Source of the DNA: Planctomycetota bacterium
GTDB lineage: Bacteria > Planctomycetota > Phycisphaerae > WQYP01
Reading direction: 5' to 3'
Assembly (NCBI GenBank): GCA_021819825.1
Contig: JAKAEZ010000003.1
Span: 1-64,000 of the forward strand
DNA: 64,000 bases
Notes under the pieces: model-generated
Seen by the model: only the letters and a program-made list of their open reading frames with translations
Told to the model about the DNA's origin: nothing
The model's database searches: none
Translations under genes and position numbers: made by a program
Shown here: positions 1-9,950 of the stretch, piece by piece
How positions within the stretch are numbered: position 1 is the first letter of the stretch
Layout of the letters: each line of letters starts with the position of its first letter

Positions 1-258
1 TGGCAACAGTGATGCGCCGACCGTTCCCATAAACGCTCCTGCTCTGAAAACTCGCAAGACACTCATAACAGTGAAATAATATGGCCTTTTTTCATCCTGT
101 GCGGGTGAGGCTGGGAATCATGGGGGCCTACTCTACGAATTTGGAACGACCAAGACGCTTCTCATGAATGCTTGGACCGGTAAAAATCCCGGCTTGCTTA
201 CCGATGTTCTAATCGACTCCTCCTGAACTTGCCTGCCGGAGCGTGGAGCGGTAAACAG

Positions 259-567
259 TTACCCGACGATTTCGGCGGTCAACCCGCGCACATATTGCTC
301 AATCGCTTGCACGAACTCTCGGGCGCTTTCAGGGGATCTAAATCGGAAAACATAAAAGCCGTCTCTTGCTAGCGCTTCTCCGTTTGCACCAACGACCGCC
401 ATTTTGTTGCCGATTTCCCACGCGATGGCCCTCGCCATTGCTGCTAGGAATCTATCTCCGCCTGGAACTGGTACTCTTACTTCTACACTGGCGTTCGGTT
501 CGGCAATTCCGTTCCTTCTTTCTTCCGGATTAGCCATTTTGTCCCTTCTTTTTTTCAGATCAGCCAT
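259..567 (-). CDS. hypothetical protein, 102 aa
   Basis: I do not recognise a family. The start at 567 is chosen because an AAGGA lies 9 nt before that ATG; an in-frame upstream ATG at 606 has no such site. The first ~25 residues are Lys/Arg-rich and include two similar blocks (MADLKKRRDK and MANPEERRNG), a small internal tandem duplication visible in the DNA. The C-terminal part (GFYVFRFRSPESAREFVQAIEQY) looks like a small alpha/beta fold in which a strand is followed by an amphipathic helix. No signal peptide or membrane segment. It stands alone, with untranslated DNA on both sides. Coding status is moderately sure, function unknown. Confidence 0.45.
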   Translation of the reverse strand: MADLKKRRDKMANPEERRNGIAEPNASVEVRVPVPGGDRFLAAMARAIAWEIGNKMAVVGANGEALARDGFYVFRFRSPESAREFVQAIEQYVRGLTAEIVG

Positions 568-1017
568 TTTGTTCGGTCCTTCTTCTTTTGTTAAGCGGTA
601 AAACACGATTAGGGCAATACACTGATGTTAATGATTCAGGCACGGTAGCCAAGGTTCCGCACCGCTGAAATGCCACAATGATCGACATTCCAAAACCCTT
701 CCCATCTCCTCGGAATCCTTAAGCTACCGGGCGTATAATACCGCATCCATAGGTGCCGTCAAATGCGGATCGGGCTGACATTTCTACTTCTTGACAACAC
801 AAATGCGGATCGGGCGCAATACCAAGTACCAAATGCCATCCCCCGCTGTTCGTTGACCGTAACAATATCGATCCATGATCAGTGTTCCTTGATCAGTGGA
901 AAGGGCTCCTAACTCCCGATTGCTCTTCCAAACCCCTGTCCCCTGATTTTGCTCTACTGTTCAACTGTTCAACTTTCGCCTGCTCTATCGTGCCGTGCCG
1001 CGGGAGGGGGGAACGGC
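568..1017. other. intergenic stretch with short repeats
   Basis: No convincing gene. It holds a 15-bp direct repeat AAATGCGGATCGGGC at 761-775 and 801-815, a tandem CTGTTCAA/CTGTTCAA word near 958-972, and the word CTCCTAACTCCC at about 907, which belongs to a family of dispersed micro-repeats also seen near 26.2 kb and 30.0 kb. These look like non-coding repeat debris; no terminator or promoter could be assigned with confidence. Confidence 0.4.
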
Positions 1018-2127
1018 TTACGCGCTATCAAATAAATTATGCGCGGGGCAGAAGCCGCGGTGGGAAAAATAGGCCAGCGCTTCATCGACGGTGGAAAAAA
1101 GTTGCGTGGCGGTTTGGGTGACAAAGGGGCTTGGGCCGGCCTTGGGTCGCCATATGACATATACTTCCCGGGCGTGGTCATAGGCGTGTTGGAGCTCGCG
1201 TTCTACGCCGCTGGATAAACCGGGACGCCCGTCGGCGAGTTCCGGAATATACGATACGATCATGTCGCTTTGGCGCACCATCATAAAATCCCGGGCGTAA
1301 ATCTGGCCGTTGATGTCGCTGCCGATGGCCAGTATTTCCGGCACGCGCACTTGTACGCTGCCCCCGGAAGCTTCCACACACAGCGTCTGTTTGCCCTCTT
1401 CCACCGCGGCCACGGCAGCGTCATACAGCATTTTTTCATCCACATCGCCGGGATCAAACGTGATGAATTTGCCGGACATCGCGTGGCGGAAAGCGTTGAT
1501 TTCTTTGAGTATCTCCGGCATGTTCATGACATGGCTCATGGGAAAACTGGGATAGACTTTCCGCATGCCCGGCCGCATGAGAAGCCGAAAGAGCGTTAAG
1601 GCGGTGCTGGCGTGCCGGCCGCGCGCCAGCACGTAAAAGGCGCCGGGATGCTGGGCATTGGCGCGGGCCATCAGTTCAGTGGCCAGAATTTCCTCTTCGC
1701 GCCAGACCATTAAATCCTTAAGGCTGTGATCCACGTTGCCATCGCGCAGCAGGCGTTGATGAACCGATTCCACATTATCCAGCAAGGTGACATAAATATC
1801 CGCCTGAAGCTGTGCTAACTGGTCAAAATCAAACGCGGCAAACAGGCCGTGCTTCCAACGGAAGGTCGCATGGGAATTGATAATCACATGGGAATAATTG
1901 GGCAACTCCGTGAGAATATCCCGAAACACCGCCCGCCGCAGGCTTGTTAAGCGCGACAAGGGCAAATCCAGAATGCGCCCGGGTTTTACATCCGGCGCTT
2001 CGCGATACATCATATCGCCCACATGAAATACTTTAAGCAATTCGCCATGCGATCGGGCTATGGCTTCCACCTGATTCAGATATGCTTGACGATCAAGCCC
2101 CACTTGTCCGGTTAATAACATTTTCAT
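1018..2127 (-). CDS. NTPase-like protein with nucleoside-deoxyribosyltransferase-like C-terminus, 369 aa
   Basis: The N-terminus (MKMLLTGQVGLDRQAYL) reads as a beta strand followed by a degenerate P-loop that lacks the usual GK[ST]. Residues ~85-150 (SHVIINSHATFRW, then IYVTLLDNVESVHQRLL) resemble the lid and base-binding part of adenylate-kinase-like nucleotide kinases. The last ~100 residues (IYARDFMMVRQSDMIVSYI, then GVERELQHAYDHAREVYVIW) resemble the Asp/Glu nucleotide-binding face of nucleoside 2-deoxyribosyltransferase-like folds. The two-domain reading is by eye and the exact reaction is unknown. It is the third gene of a minus-strand group after two ketosynthase genes (100 nt from the FabF stop), so co-transcription is possible, but a functional link is not obvious. 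Confidence 0.5.
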   Translation of the reverse strand: MKMLLTGQVGLDRQAYLNQVEAIARSHGELLKVFHVGDMMYREAPDVKPGRILDLPLSRLTSLRRAVFRDILTELPNYSHVIINSHATFRWKHGLFAAFDFDQLAQLQADIYVTLLDNVESVHQRLLRDGNVDHSLKDLMVWREEEILATELMARANAQHPGAFYVLARGRHASTALTLFRLLMRPGMRKVYPSFPMSHVMNMPEILKEINAFRHAMSGKFITFDPGDVDEKMLYDAAVAAVEEGKQTLCVEASGGSVQVRVPEILAIGSDINGQIYARDFMMVRQSDMIVSYIPELADGRPGLSSGVERELQHAYDHAREVYVIWRPKAGPSPFVTQTATQLFSTVDEALAYFSHRGFCPAHNLFDSA

Positions 2128-2227
2128 TACGGCCGGCCTCCTTCAAGCCGGGCATTATAGCCGATGACCGCCTGGGGCTTTAGCTGACGGGGGAATCTTT
2201 TAGCCCGGCGATGGCTGGAACAGGCCA

Positions 2228-3535
2228 CTACGGCACAAATTTTCGGAGAATCAGCGTATCATTTTGTCCGCCAAAACCGAAGCTGTTGGACATGGCGACA
2301 TCCACTTTGGCTTTCCGGGCGCTGTTGGGCACATAATCCAGATCACACTCGGGGTCCGGCACGCTGTAGTTGGCGGTGGGGGGGATCATCTGATCCCGGA
2401 TGCACAGCACGCAGGTAATGGCTTCCACCGCACCGGCGGCGGCGATCAGGTGGCCCATCATGCTTTTGATGCTGCTGATGGGAACGTTTTTGGCGTGTTC
2501 CTTAAAGACGCCTTTTATCGCGAAGGTTTCCGTGGAATCATTTTCCTTGGTGCCGGTGCCGTGCGCGTTGATGTAATCAATATCACTGATTTGCATGCCC
2601 GCATCGCGCAGGGCTGATTCAATGGCCACGATGGCTCCGCGGCCTTCGGGATGTTGATCAGTGACGCGGTACGCATCAGCGCTGCTGCCATATCCCACAA
2701 CTTCCGCCAGAATTTTTGCGCCCCGGGCGGTGGCATGATCGAGACTTTCTAAAATCAGCACGCCGCTGCCTTCACCAATGACAAAGCCGCTGCGGGTGGC
2801 ATCAAATGGGCGGCAGGACCGTTTGGGATCTTCATTAAAGGTGGATAGCGCTGTCAGGCGGTTAAAGCCGGTTACGCCAAAAGGATGAATCATGGAGTGC
2901 GCGCCGCCGGAGATGATCACTTCCGCATCTCCCCGGCGGATTAATTCGGCCGCCTCGCCCAGCGCCTGTGTGGATGCCGCGCATGCGGTAAGGCAATTCA
3001 TGGCCGGGCCGCGCGCGTCAAATTCCATGCTTACATGCGAAATCGGCATGGCGGGTTCCTGTTCAATTTCCCGCAGGGCATTAAATGAACCCAATGCCCG
3101 GCGGCCCCATTCGGGCATGTTCATGGATCGCGTTTCAGAATCCCATGATCCCAGGGCGGCGCGGGTGAAGTTGTCAAAATCCAGGGCGGCATCTCCACTG
3201 CCCAGATACACTCCGACGCTGTATGGATCCACCGCCGCGGATGCCGGTGATCCGGGCATGGGCAGGCCGGCCATGCGCCAAGCCTGATGAGCCGCATCAA
3301 GAGCAAATCCGGTGGCGCGGCTGATTTCCTCGTGCTTGCCGGATGTTCTCAAGTGTTCGGGCAACTGATAATCTTTTACCTCAGCGGCAAATTGCGTCGG
3401 AAAAAACCGGGCGTCAAAAAGTTTCGTCGGGGCAATGCCGCTTTCACCCGCCAGCAGTTTCGCCCATACGTCGTCAATGGTGCGCCCCAGGGGCGTAACC
3501 CATCCAATTCCCGTAATAACCACACGATTTTTCAT
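2228..3535 (-). CDS. fabF: beta-ketoacyl-ACP synthase II (KS-alpha type)
   Basis: Thiolase-fold condensing enzyme that joins malonyl-ACP to an acyl chain. Numbered from the ATG at 3538 the catalytic triad is complete: Cys186 in the TACAAS nucleophile elbow, His326 in NAHGTGT and His363 in MMGHLIAAAG; the glycine-rich FGFGGQN loop near the C-terminus is also present. About 435 aa, slightly longer than typical FabF (~410). Two adjacent ATGs occur; the second (3535) has better spacing from GGAG. It lies 60 nt downstream of a catalytically dead paralogue (3596-4939), so the two probably act as a KS-alpha/KS-beta heterodimer, not as primary fatty-acid FabF. No acyl carrier protein gene is adjacent. 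Confidence 0.9.
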   Translation of the reverse strand: MKNRVVITGIGWVTPLGRTIDDVWAKLLAGESGIAPTKLFDARFFPTQFAAEVKDYQLPEHLRTSGKHEEISRATGFALDAAHQAWRMAGLPMPGSPASAAVDPYSVGVYLGSGDAALDFDNFTRAALGSWDSETRSMNMPEWGRRALGSFNALREIEQEPAMPISHVSMEFDARGPAMNCLTACAASTQALGEAAELIRRGDAEVIISGGAHSMIHPFGVTGFNRLTALSTFNEDPKRSCRPFDATRSGFVIGEGSGVLILESLDHATARGAKILAEVVGYGSSADAYRVTDQHPEGRGAIVAIESALRDAGMQISDIDYINAHGTGTKENDSTETFAIKGVFKEHAKNVPISSIKSMMGHLIAAAGAVEAITCVLCIRDQMIPPTANYSVPDPECDLDYVPNSARKAKVDVAMSNSFGFGGQNDTLILRKFVP

Positions 3536-3595
3536 CATTGCTCCAGAAGTATCCGATACGCGCCCATGCCCATTTTCATGCCGCGTGATGACCGT

Positions 3596-4939
3596 TTAAA
3601 CGTAGCGCCGCAAAACAATCGCGGAATTTTGTCCCGCAATCGAGCCGGTGCTTACCAGCACATGCTTTAGCGCTGCGGCATGAGTCTGTTGCGGAACATT
3701 CAGCCCGGCAAGAGGTGTTGTGCAATTCACAGCCCCGGGCACGCATTGATAATGCAGGGCCATGGCCGCCGCCGCCAGGTCCAAGGCCTGAGAGCCGGCA
3801 CCGGCATCGCCCAGACCGCCCCGAATCGCCACAACCTCCGGATGCTGGGAAGCAAATACGCTTTTAATTGCCGAGGCCTCAGCCTGATCGTCGCGGGGTA
3901 TACCGTAACCGGCGGGGACGACCAACTGCACATCGCGCGGGTCGGTTCCGGCATCTTTTAGGGATTTTCGCATGGCCACCGCCATGGCTTCACCGGCCGG
4001 GTCAGGGCCGCCAATGCCGCGCGCGCTGGAAGTTGCCCCCAGGCCCGCAACTTCAGCATAAATTTTCCCGCCACGCGCCAGCGCGTGCTGGAGTTCCTCA
4101 ATAATTAACACACTGCCGCCTTCAGCGATGACGGTACCATCGGCGGTCTGATCCATGGCGCGGCACGCCCGGCTCGGTTGGTCGTTGCCGGTCGTGGTCA
4201 GGCGGTGCAACAGGGTCCAGCGCATAAGTCCCATGGGATGAACCATGGATTCGCACCCGCCAACCAGCGCGATATCCGCCTGCCCGCGTTGTATGGTCCG
4301 GCACGCTTCCGCCAGGGCCAGGCCGGCTGAGGCTTGCTGGCACGTAATGGTATTCGACGGTCCCTGTGTGTCATGAATAATGCTGACATGACAGGCCAAC
4401 ATATTGGGCAGATATTTCAGCAGCCACAGGGGGGTCAGTTGGTCCATTCCACTGGGTTTGCTCGGGTCATCAGATTTTCCCCATTTCCGCAGACTCAAAC
4501 TGCCGTCATCCCCCTTCGCCGGGGCCATCGCGGAGGTTAATTCATTGAGATCAGCACAAATCAACCCCGCGCCAATATTGCAGCCGATGCGTCGGGAATC
4601 AACTTCAAACCAACTGTCATCGGGCTTTTTGCCGCCGAAGCTTTCCATGACGCCGCGCGTTGCCAGATGGGCATCGCGGACGGCACCATCCGCCGCCAGC
4701 ACGGCCAGTTCAATATCGCGGGCCATAATTTTGGTGGCTTTGCGGTAGCTCTTGGGCACATAGTCCAGGGTTTTAAAAGCCGGTACCTGCCCCGCAATGC
4801 GGCTGGGAAATGTTGCTGGATCAAACGCTGAAAGCGGCGCAATTGATGAGCGCATCTCGGTGAGGCCGCGCCACAAATCCGCGCTGGTTAAACCATGCGG
4901 AGAAACCGCTCCAACTCCAGTAATGACTACGCGCCGCAT
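3596..4939 (-). CDS. ketosynthase beta / chain-length-factor-like protein
   Basis: Clear FabF homologue (start MRRVVITGVGAVSPHG, 447 aa) in which every catalytic residue is replaced. The nucleophile elbow reads TCQQAS, so the active Cys becomes Gln201 or Gln202 depending on gap placement; the first His position is Gly344 (VPAGYG) and the second is Asp378 (GGLGDAGAG). Gln at the Cys position is the hallmark of type II polyketide chain-length factors (KS-beta), which pair with an active KS-alpha and set product length. The active partner follows directly on the same strand, so a heterodimeric ketosynthase is inferred. The product and carrier protein are not encoded nearby. An inactive ketosynthase of other function remains possible. 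Confidence 0.75.
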   Translation of the reverse strand: MRRVVITGVGAVSPHGLTSADLWRGLTEMRSSIAPLSAFDPATFPSRIAGQVPAFKTLDYVPKSYRKATKIMARDIELAVLAADGAVRDAHLATRGVMESFGGKKPDDSWFEVDSRRIGCNIGAGLICADLNELTSAMAPAKGDDGSLSLRKWGKSDDPSKPSGMDQLTPLWLLKYLPNMLACHVSIIHDTQGPSNTITCQQASAGLALAEACRTIQRGQADIALVGGCESMVHPMGLMRWTLLHRLTTTGNDQPSRACRAMDQTADGTVIAEGGSVLIIEELQHALARGGKIYAEVAGLGATSSARGIGGPDPAGEAMAVAMRKSLKDAGTDPRDVQLVVPAGYGIPRDDQAEASAIKSVFASQHPEVVAIRGGLGDAGAGSQALDLAAAAMALHYQCVPGAVNCTTPLAGLNVPQQTHAAALKHVLVSTGSIAGQNSAIVLRRYV

Positions 4940-5207
4940 GCAGTCTCCGCATCAGGACAAATCCGCCGTGTCAGAACACCCCATTGGCCTCTGAACCGCC
5001 GCACGCAGGATTCTATGGCGTAACGCCCGCAAATTCCAACGCCGGGTGAATCCGCCGGGTGAATCCGTTGGATGAATCCGCAGGTTCCTGCCCACCGGCA
5101 AGCGGAGCTTTGAGGTCCCGGCGGGCATTGGAATGTGATTTCGTGTAAGATGGGTTTGAGAGAATTGGGAAACGAGGACGATCGGGAAAACCGATCTGGC
5201 GCTGGTT

Positions 5208-5696
5208 ATGACTGACATTGAACATCCGCCCCTGCCCCAGGTGTATATTCTCAAAAAAGCGATTGAAATCTATTTACCCCTGGCGTACGGATCCGGGAGA
5301 ATTCCCGATGTCGTTGAGTCGCGAATCGCACCGATTTTAGCTTCCGCGGATTCTGAAGTTATCAAACCTGAATGGTTTGAACCGGCGGAGAAAGACGGGC
5401 GAGCGGTTTATCGCCTGCGATTGGGGCAGGTGGCCTATCCACACATGAAGTTAAACGTGGAAGAATTTCCGGATGGGACCGGTTATCTGCTTCTGGCCGA
5501 TGCCCATGATACGCATCTAATGGCACCTGAAACGTCGCCGGATGCCAAGTTTTTAAGTGAACTGCGAAAAAATAACGCCGCTCTGGTGGAAAAAATCCAT
5601 GCCGCCTGGACGCAGGCGGGCCTGCCGACATTTCGGAATTATTTTTGCGCCGCGATGGAACGCCGCGTTCGGGAAAAATATCCCCAGACAAAATAA
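5208..5696 (+). CDS. conserved-looking hypothetical protein, 162 aa
   Basis: Not recognised. An acidic soluble protein without signal peptide or membrane segments. It opens with a helix-rich part (VYILKKAIEIYLPLAYG), has a beta-rich centre (YRLRLGQVAYPHMKLNVEEF) and ends in a basic helix (YFCAAMERRVREKYPQTK). A single His-Asp-x-His-like stretch (ADAHDTHLM) occurs near residue 105 but matches no metal motif I know. It is divergent from the ketosynthase group and 84 nt before carB in the same direction, so it may share the carB transcript. No clear Shine-Dalgarno site precedes the ATG. Confidence 0.55.
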   Translation: MTDIEHPPLPQVYILKKAIEIYLPLAYGSGRIPDVVESRIAPILASADSEVIKPEWFEPAEKDGRAVYRLRLGQVAYPHMKLNVEEFPDGTGYLLLADAHDTHLMAPETSPDAKFLSELRKNNAALVEKIHAAWTQAGLPTFRNYFCAAMERRVREKYPQTK

Positions 5697-5780
5697 CGGC
5701 GGGCACTTTCGCGGCGGCGCGATTTCTGATACAAACTTACAAGTTTTTTCCCCGACCCTGGTGTAAAAGGTTGTTGACCC

Positions 5781-8700
5781 ATGCCCAAACGAACGGACCT
5801 AAACAGTATCCTGATCATCGGCTCCGGCCCCATTGTCATCGGACAGGGGTGTGAATTTGATTATTCCGGTACGCAGGCGTGCAAAGCTCTCAAAGAGGAG
5901 GGCTACCGCGTGATTCTGGTAAACTCCAATCCGGCCACTATTATGACCGATCCGGATATGGCCCACCGCACATATATTGAACCGCTGACGGTTGAAGCGA
6001 TCACAAAAATAATTGAAATTGAGCGTCCTGACGCCCTGTTGCCCACGCTGGGCGGGCAGACGGGCCTGAATTTGTCGGTGGCACTGGAAGATGCGGGAAT
6101 TCTGAAAAAATTCGGTGTGCAGATGATCGGTGCCACCCGTGAAGCGATTCATCGCGGGGAAGATCGTCGCAAGTTCAAAGCGATCATGGAATCCATTGGT
6201 TTGCAATGCCCCCGCAGCGGCCTGGCGTACAACATGGAACAAGCCAAACAAGTGGCCCAGCAGGTGGGTTTGCCGTGTATTATCCGCGCGTCATTTACCC
6301 TCGGTGGAACCGGGTCCGGTGTCGCCTGGAACATGGAAGAATTTGAAAACATCGCCCAGCGCGGTATTGACGCGTCGATGATTAATGAAATCCAGATTGA
6401 TCAATCGCTGATCGGCTGGAAGGAATATGAACTGGAAGTCATGCGCGACAAAGCCGATAACGTGGTGATTGTCTGCGGCATTGAAAATTTTGATCCCATG
6501 GGCGTGCATACCGGAGATTCGATCACGGTCGCCCCGACTCAAACGCTCACTGACAAAGAATATCAACGTATGCGTGACGGGGCCATTGCGGTTATCCGGG
6601 CCATTGGCGTGGAAACCGGCGGGTCCAATATTCAATTTGCCATCAACCCCGCCAATGGGGATATGGTGGTGGTGGAAATGAATCCGCGGGTATCGCGCTC
6701 CAGCGCTCTGGCCAGCAAAGCCACTGGGTTTCCCATCGCCCGTATCGCCGCCAAGCTCGCGGTGGGTTACACGCTTGATGAGTTGCCCAATGATATTACC
6801 CGCCGCACCGTGGCGTGTTTTGAACCGTCGATCGATTATGTGGTGGTGAAAATTCCGCGTTGGACCTTTGAAAAATTTCCGGATGCGGACGAAACGCTTA
6901 CAACCCAGATGAAGAGCGTCGGCGAAGCCATGAGCATCGGCCGGACTTTTAAAGAAGCGTTGCAAAAAGGCATTCGTTCCATGGAAGTCAAACGGTTCGG
7001 CCTGGGGCTGGATCGTATTGATAAATGGTGGCGACGGCAGGTGTTGGAACTTGACAGCCAGCCTTCCTCTGTGCCATCAAGCCTGGGAGATCGCGGGGCT
7101 TTTGTAACCCGCATGGCGGCACTGGAACAAGCGGCGCAAGTCTGGCCGATTCCGGAAGACCGGTTAATTCGTAAACTATCCATTCCCTCGCAGGGCCGAC
7201 TCTATTACATCCGCTACGCTTTTAAAATGGGTTACACGCTTGAACGGGTGCATGAGTTGACTCATATTGACCCGTGGTTTCTGTCGCAGATGAAGGAACT
7301 CGTGGAGTTTGAAGACGAGTTGTTTCAGATGCGTCCGCAGGCCGCCGCCTTCATGGCGGGTAAGATTTCCCATGAAGATCGGCAGCGTTTTGCCGCGCTA
7401 TTACGCCGCGGCAAGGAAATGGGATATTCCGATGTTCAGTTAGGCACGGTTTGGTCGTTGCAGCCTTCGGAAGTCCGGGGCATCCGCAAGCGCCTGACCA
7501 TTGAGCCGGTCTATAAACTTGTGGATACCTGCGCGGCGGAATTTGAAGCGGCCACGCCGTACTATTATTCCACCTATGAAAGTCCGATCACCCGGCTGGA
7601 AAACGGCCGCTCCATGCAGCAGGTGGATGATGAAGTGCGCGTCACCGATCGTAAGAAAATTGTTATTTTAGGGGGCGGCCCCAATCGCATCGGGCAGGGA
7701 ATCGAATTTGATTACTGCTGCGTACAGGCCGCTTTTGCATGTCGGGAATTGGACCTTGAAAGCGTGATGATCAATTCCAATCCGGAAACCGTCAGCACGG
7801 ATTATGACACGTCCAATCTCCTGTTCTTTGAACCCCTCACGCATGAGGATGTGCTGAACATTGTGGAACGCCTGAATGGCCGTCCGTTAAGCCAGCCCGG
7901 GGGATTGGTGCAGGGGGTGATTGTACAATTTGGCGGCCAAACTCCGCTGAATCTGGCCCGCGGGCTTAAAGATGCGGGCGTACCGATCATCGGCACAGCG
8001 GTGGAGTCCATTGAAGTCGCGGAAGACCGGGACAAATTTAATCGCCTGATAAAATCTCTGGGCCTCAAACAGCCGCCGGGCGGTATTGCCCGCAGTGCCG
8101 AGCAGGCCCGCAAGGTGGCTGCGGAAATCGGCTATCCGGTACTGGTGCGTCCGTCGTTTGTTCTGGGCGGCCGGGCCATGGAAATTGTTTCCGATGAAAC
8201 ACAGTTGGATTATTACATTCGCCATGCCGTGGAAGTGGCGGACGAACATCCGATTCTTATTGACCGCTTCCTGGGCGATGCGACGGAAGTGGATGTTGAC
8301 GCTTTGGGTGACGGAAGCAACTATCTGGTCATTGGTGTGATGGAACACATTGAAGAAGCGGGAATTCATTCCGGTGATTCCGCGTGTTCTCTGCCGCCAT
8401 TCAGTCTGCCGGCGGAAATTGTGGCACGCATTCATGATAACACGCTGGCGCTGGCCAAGGCCCTGGCCGTACGCGGGTTAATGAATGTGCAGTTCGCGAT
8501 TAAAGATAATGAAGTCTATGTGCTGGAAGTCAATCCACGCGCCAGCCGCACGGTGCCGTTTGTCAGCAAAGCCACGGGAGTGGCGTGGGCAAAAATTGCG
8601 GCAAAAGTGATGTGTGGTAAAACATTGCCGGAATTGGGTGTCAGTGAAGAAATCATTCCCAAGCATCATGTCGCGGTGAAGGAAAGCGTGTTTCCATTCA

Positions 8701-9242
8701 GCAAGTTCCCCGGCGTGGATGTTATTTTAGGCCCGGAAATGCGCTCCACCGGCGAGGTCATGGGCATTGATTCCAGCTTCCCGGTGGCGTATGCCAAATC
8801 GCAGATGGCCGCCGGCGGCAGTTTGCCGATGTCCGGAACCGTTTATATTTCCGTGCGCGACGGAGACAAAAAAGCGATCATCGAATCAGCTAGGAAAATT
8901 GCCCAGGCCGGTTTTGAACTTATTTCCACCAGCGGTACATGCGCTGCGCTAAATGACGCGGGCGTGCCGTGCCGGAAAATAAATAAAATTCAGGAAGGCC
9001 GTCCCAACATTATTGACGCCATTAAAAACCAGCAGGTGCAATTGTTGATTAACACCCCTACGCACAAAGGCCCCACCACGGACGAAGGTCGCATCCGATC
9101 CGCCGCGGTTCTGAACCGAATTCCGATTATCACCACAATTACCGGAGCGGAAGCCGCCGCCGATGCGATTGTGAGTCTCAAGCAAGGGCAATGGACGGTC
9201 AAGCCCATCCAGGATTATTACGCCCAGATGAACAAACCGTAA
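5781..9242 (+). CDS. carB: carbamoyl-phosphate synthase large subunit
   Basis: Makes carbamoyl phosphate from bicarbonate, ammonia (delivered by the CarA glutaminase subunit) and two ATP, for pyrimidine and arginine synthesis. The two homologous ATP-grasp halves are obvious: the first begins [20 protein letters not shown] and the second begins at about residue 629 with [19 protein letters not shown]. Each half has the NSNP motif and a VEMNPR or LEVNPRASR metal-binding segment, and the C-terminal MGS-like regulatory domain follows ([13 protein letters not shown]). At 1153 aa it is about 80 residues longer than the E. coli enzyme; part of the excess lies after residue ~420, between the first synthetase half and the oligomerisation domain. 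carA is not adjacent. Confidence 0.97.
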   Translation: MPKRTDLNSILIIGSGPIVIGQGCEFDYSGTQACKALKEEGYRVILVNSNPATIMTDPDMAHRTYIEPLTVEAITKIIEIERPDALLPTLGGQTGLNLSVALEDAGILKKFGVQMIGATREAIHRGEDRRKFKAIMESIGLQCPRSGLAYNMEQAKQVAQQVGLPCIIRASFTLGGTGSGVAWNMEEFENIAQRGIDASMINEIQIDQSLIGWKEYELEVMRDKADNVVIVCGIENFDPMGVHTGDSITVAPTQTLTDKEYQRMRDGAIAVIRAIGVETGGSNIQFAINPANGDMVVVEMNPRVSRSSALASKATGFPIARIAAKLAVGYTLDELPNDITRRTVACFEPSIDYVVVKIPRWTFEKFPDADETLTTQMKSVGEAMSIGRTFKEALQKGIRSMEVKRFGLGLDRIDKWWRRQVLELDSQPSSVPSSLGDRGAFVTRMAALEQAAQVWPIPEDRLIRKLSIPSQGRLYYIRYAFKMGYTLERVHELTHIDPWFLSQMKELVEFEDELFQMRPQAAAFMAGKISHEDRQRFAALLRRGKEMGYSDVQLGTVWSLQPSEVRGIRKRLTIEPVYKLVDTCAAEFEAATPYYYSTYESPITRLENGRSMQQVDDEVRVTDRKKIVILGGGPNRIGQGIEFDYCCVQAAFACRELDLESVMINSNPETVSTDYDTSNLLFFEPLTHEDVLNIVERLNGRPLSQPGGLVQGVIVQFGGQTPLNLARGLKDAGVPIIGTAVESIEVAEDRDKFNRLIKSLGLKQPPGGIARSAEQARKVAAEIGYPVLVRPSFVLGGRAMEIVSDETQLDYYIRHAVEVADEHPILIDRFLGDATEVDVDALGDGSNYLVIGVMEHIEEAGIHSGDSACSLPPFSLPAEIVARIHDNTLALAKALAVRGLMNVQFAIKDNEVYVLEVNPRASRTVPFVSKATGVAWAKIAAKVMCGKTLPELGVSEEIIPKHHVAVKESVFPFSKFPGVDVILGPEMRSTGEVMGIDSSFPVAYAKSQMAAGGSLPMSGTVYISVRDGDKKAIIESARKIAQAGFELISTSGTCAALNDAGVPCRKINKIQEGRPNIIDAIKNQQVQLLINTPTHKGPTTDEGRIRSAAVLNRIPIITTITGAEAAADAIVSLKQGQWTVKPIQDYYAQMNKP

Positions 9243-9404
9243 GCGTGGTCAACGGGCCGCAATAACGTCTCTAAAAAAGTACCCGGCCGCGGGCTGTATC
9301 TAATTGATCTATTGCCTGCGGCAACACGCCCGTGGCAACACGATTGACGCTCCAGAGCAAGCCGACTACTCTATTTGTGCTCGGATTGTTCTTGGAAGTT
9401 CTGC

Positions 9405-9905
9405 GTGCGGTGTCCATTTTGTCATACGGTTGATCAAGATCATGTACTGGATTCACGTCCGGTTGAGGGGGGACAGTCCATCCGCAGACGCCGGGAATGT
9501 GAGCATTGCAACCGGCGATTTACAACGTATGAACGCATTGAGGAAGTCGTGCGTTTGACGGTGGTCAAGAAAGACGGCTCACGGGTTCCGTTTGATCGCA
9601 ATCTTATTTTTGCCGGCATTCAAAAAGCGTGCTACAAGCGGCCGGTGTCGGCGGAAGTCATCGCACGCATTGTCGACGCGGTAGAAGAGAACGTCGTTCA
9701 GAAGTATCAGCGTGAGGCCCCGAGTTCTTATATTGGTGAACAAGTCATGCATTTTCTGCGGCAAACTGATCCGATCGCCTATGTTCGTTTCGCCTCGGTC
9801 TACCGGGAATTTAGAGACTTGGGGGAACTGGTTAACGAAGCGCGCGATATGATGAATCAAACCCAGACCAAGGATCCCGATCAAGCTGATCTTTTTCAGC
9901 CTTGA
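9405..9905 (+). CDS. nrdR: transcriptional repressor NrdR
   Basis: Zinc-ribbon/ATP-cone repressor of ribonucleotide reductase genes. The zinc ligands are Cys3, Cys6, Cys32 and Cys35 (RCPFC ... CEHC), followed by RRFTTYER and an ATP-cone that begins VVKKDGSRVPFDRNLIFAGI. The GTG at 9405 is chosen as start because NrdR proteins begin with MRCPFC and GGAAG lies 6 nt upstream; a longer reading from 9375 would add ten residues with no family match. The result is 166 aa, slightly longer than the usual ~150 because of a C-terminal tail. It follows carB by 162 nt in the same orientation. No nrd genes are in the window. Confidence 0.95.
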   Translation: MRCPFCHTVDQDHVLDSRPVEGGQSIRRRRECEHCNRRFTTYERIEEVVRLTVVKKDGSRVPFDRNLIFAGIQKACYKRPVSAEVIARIVDAVEENVVQKYQREAPSSYIGEQVMHFLRQTDPIAYVRFASVYREFRDLGELVNEARDMMNQTQTKDPDQADLFQP

Positions 9906-9950
9906 GTGGATATGAGCCGAAATTAGCCGCATGGCATTTGGCGTGGGCCA

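Noticed and set aside
1178-1381. Minus-strand frame inside the NTPase-like gene
   Set aside because: An out-of-frame shadow of the larger gene.
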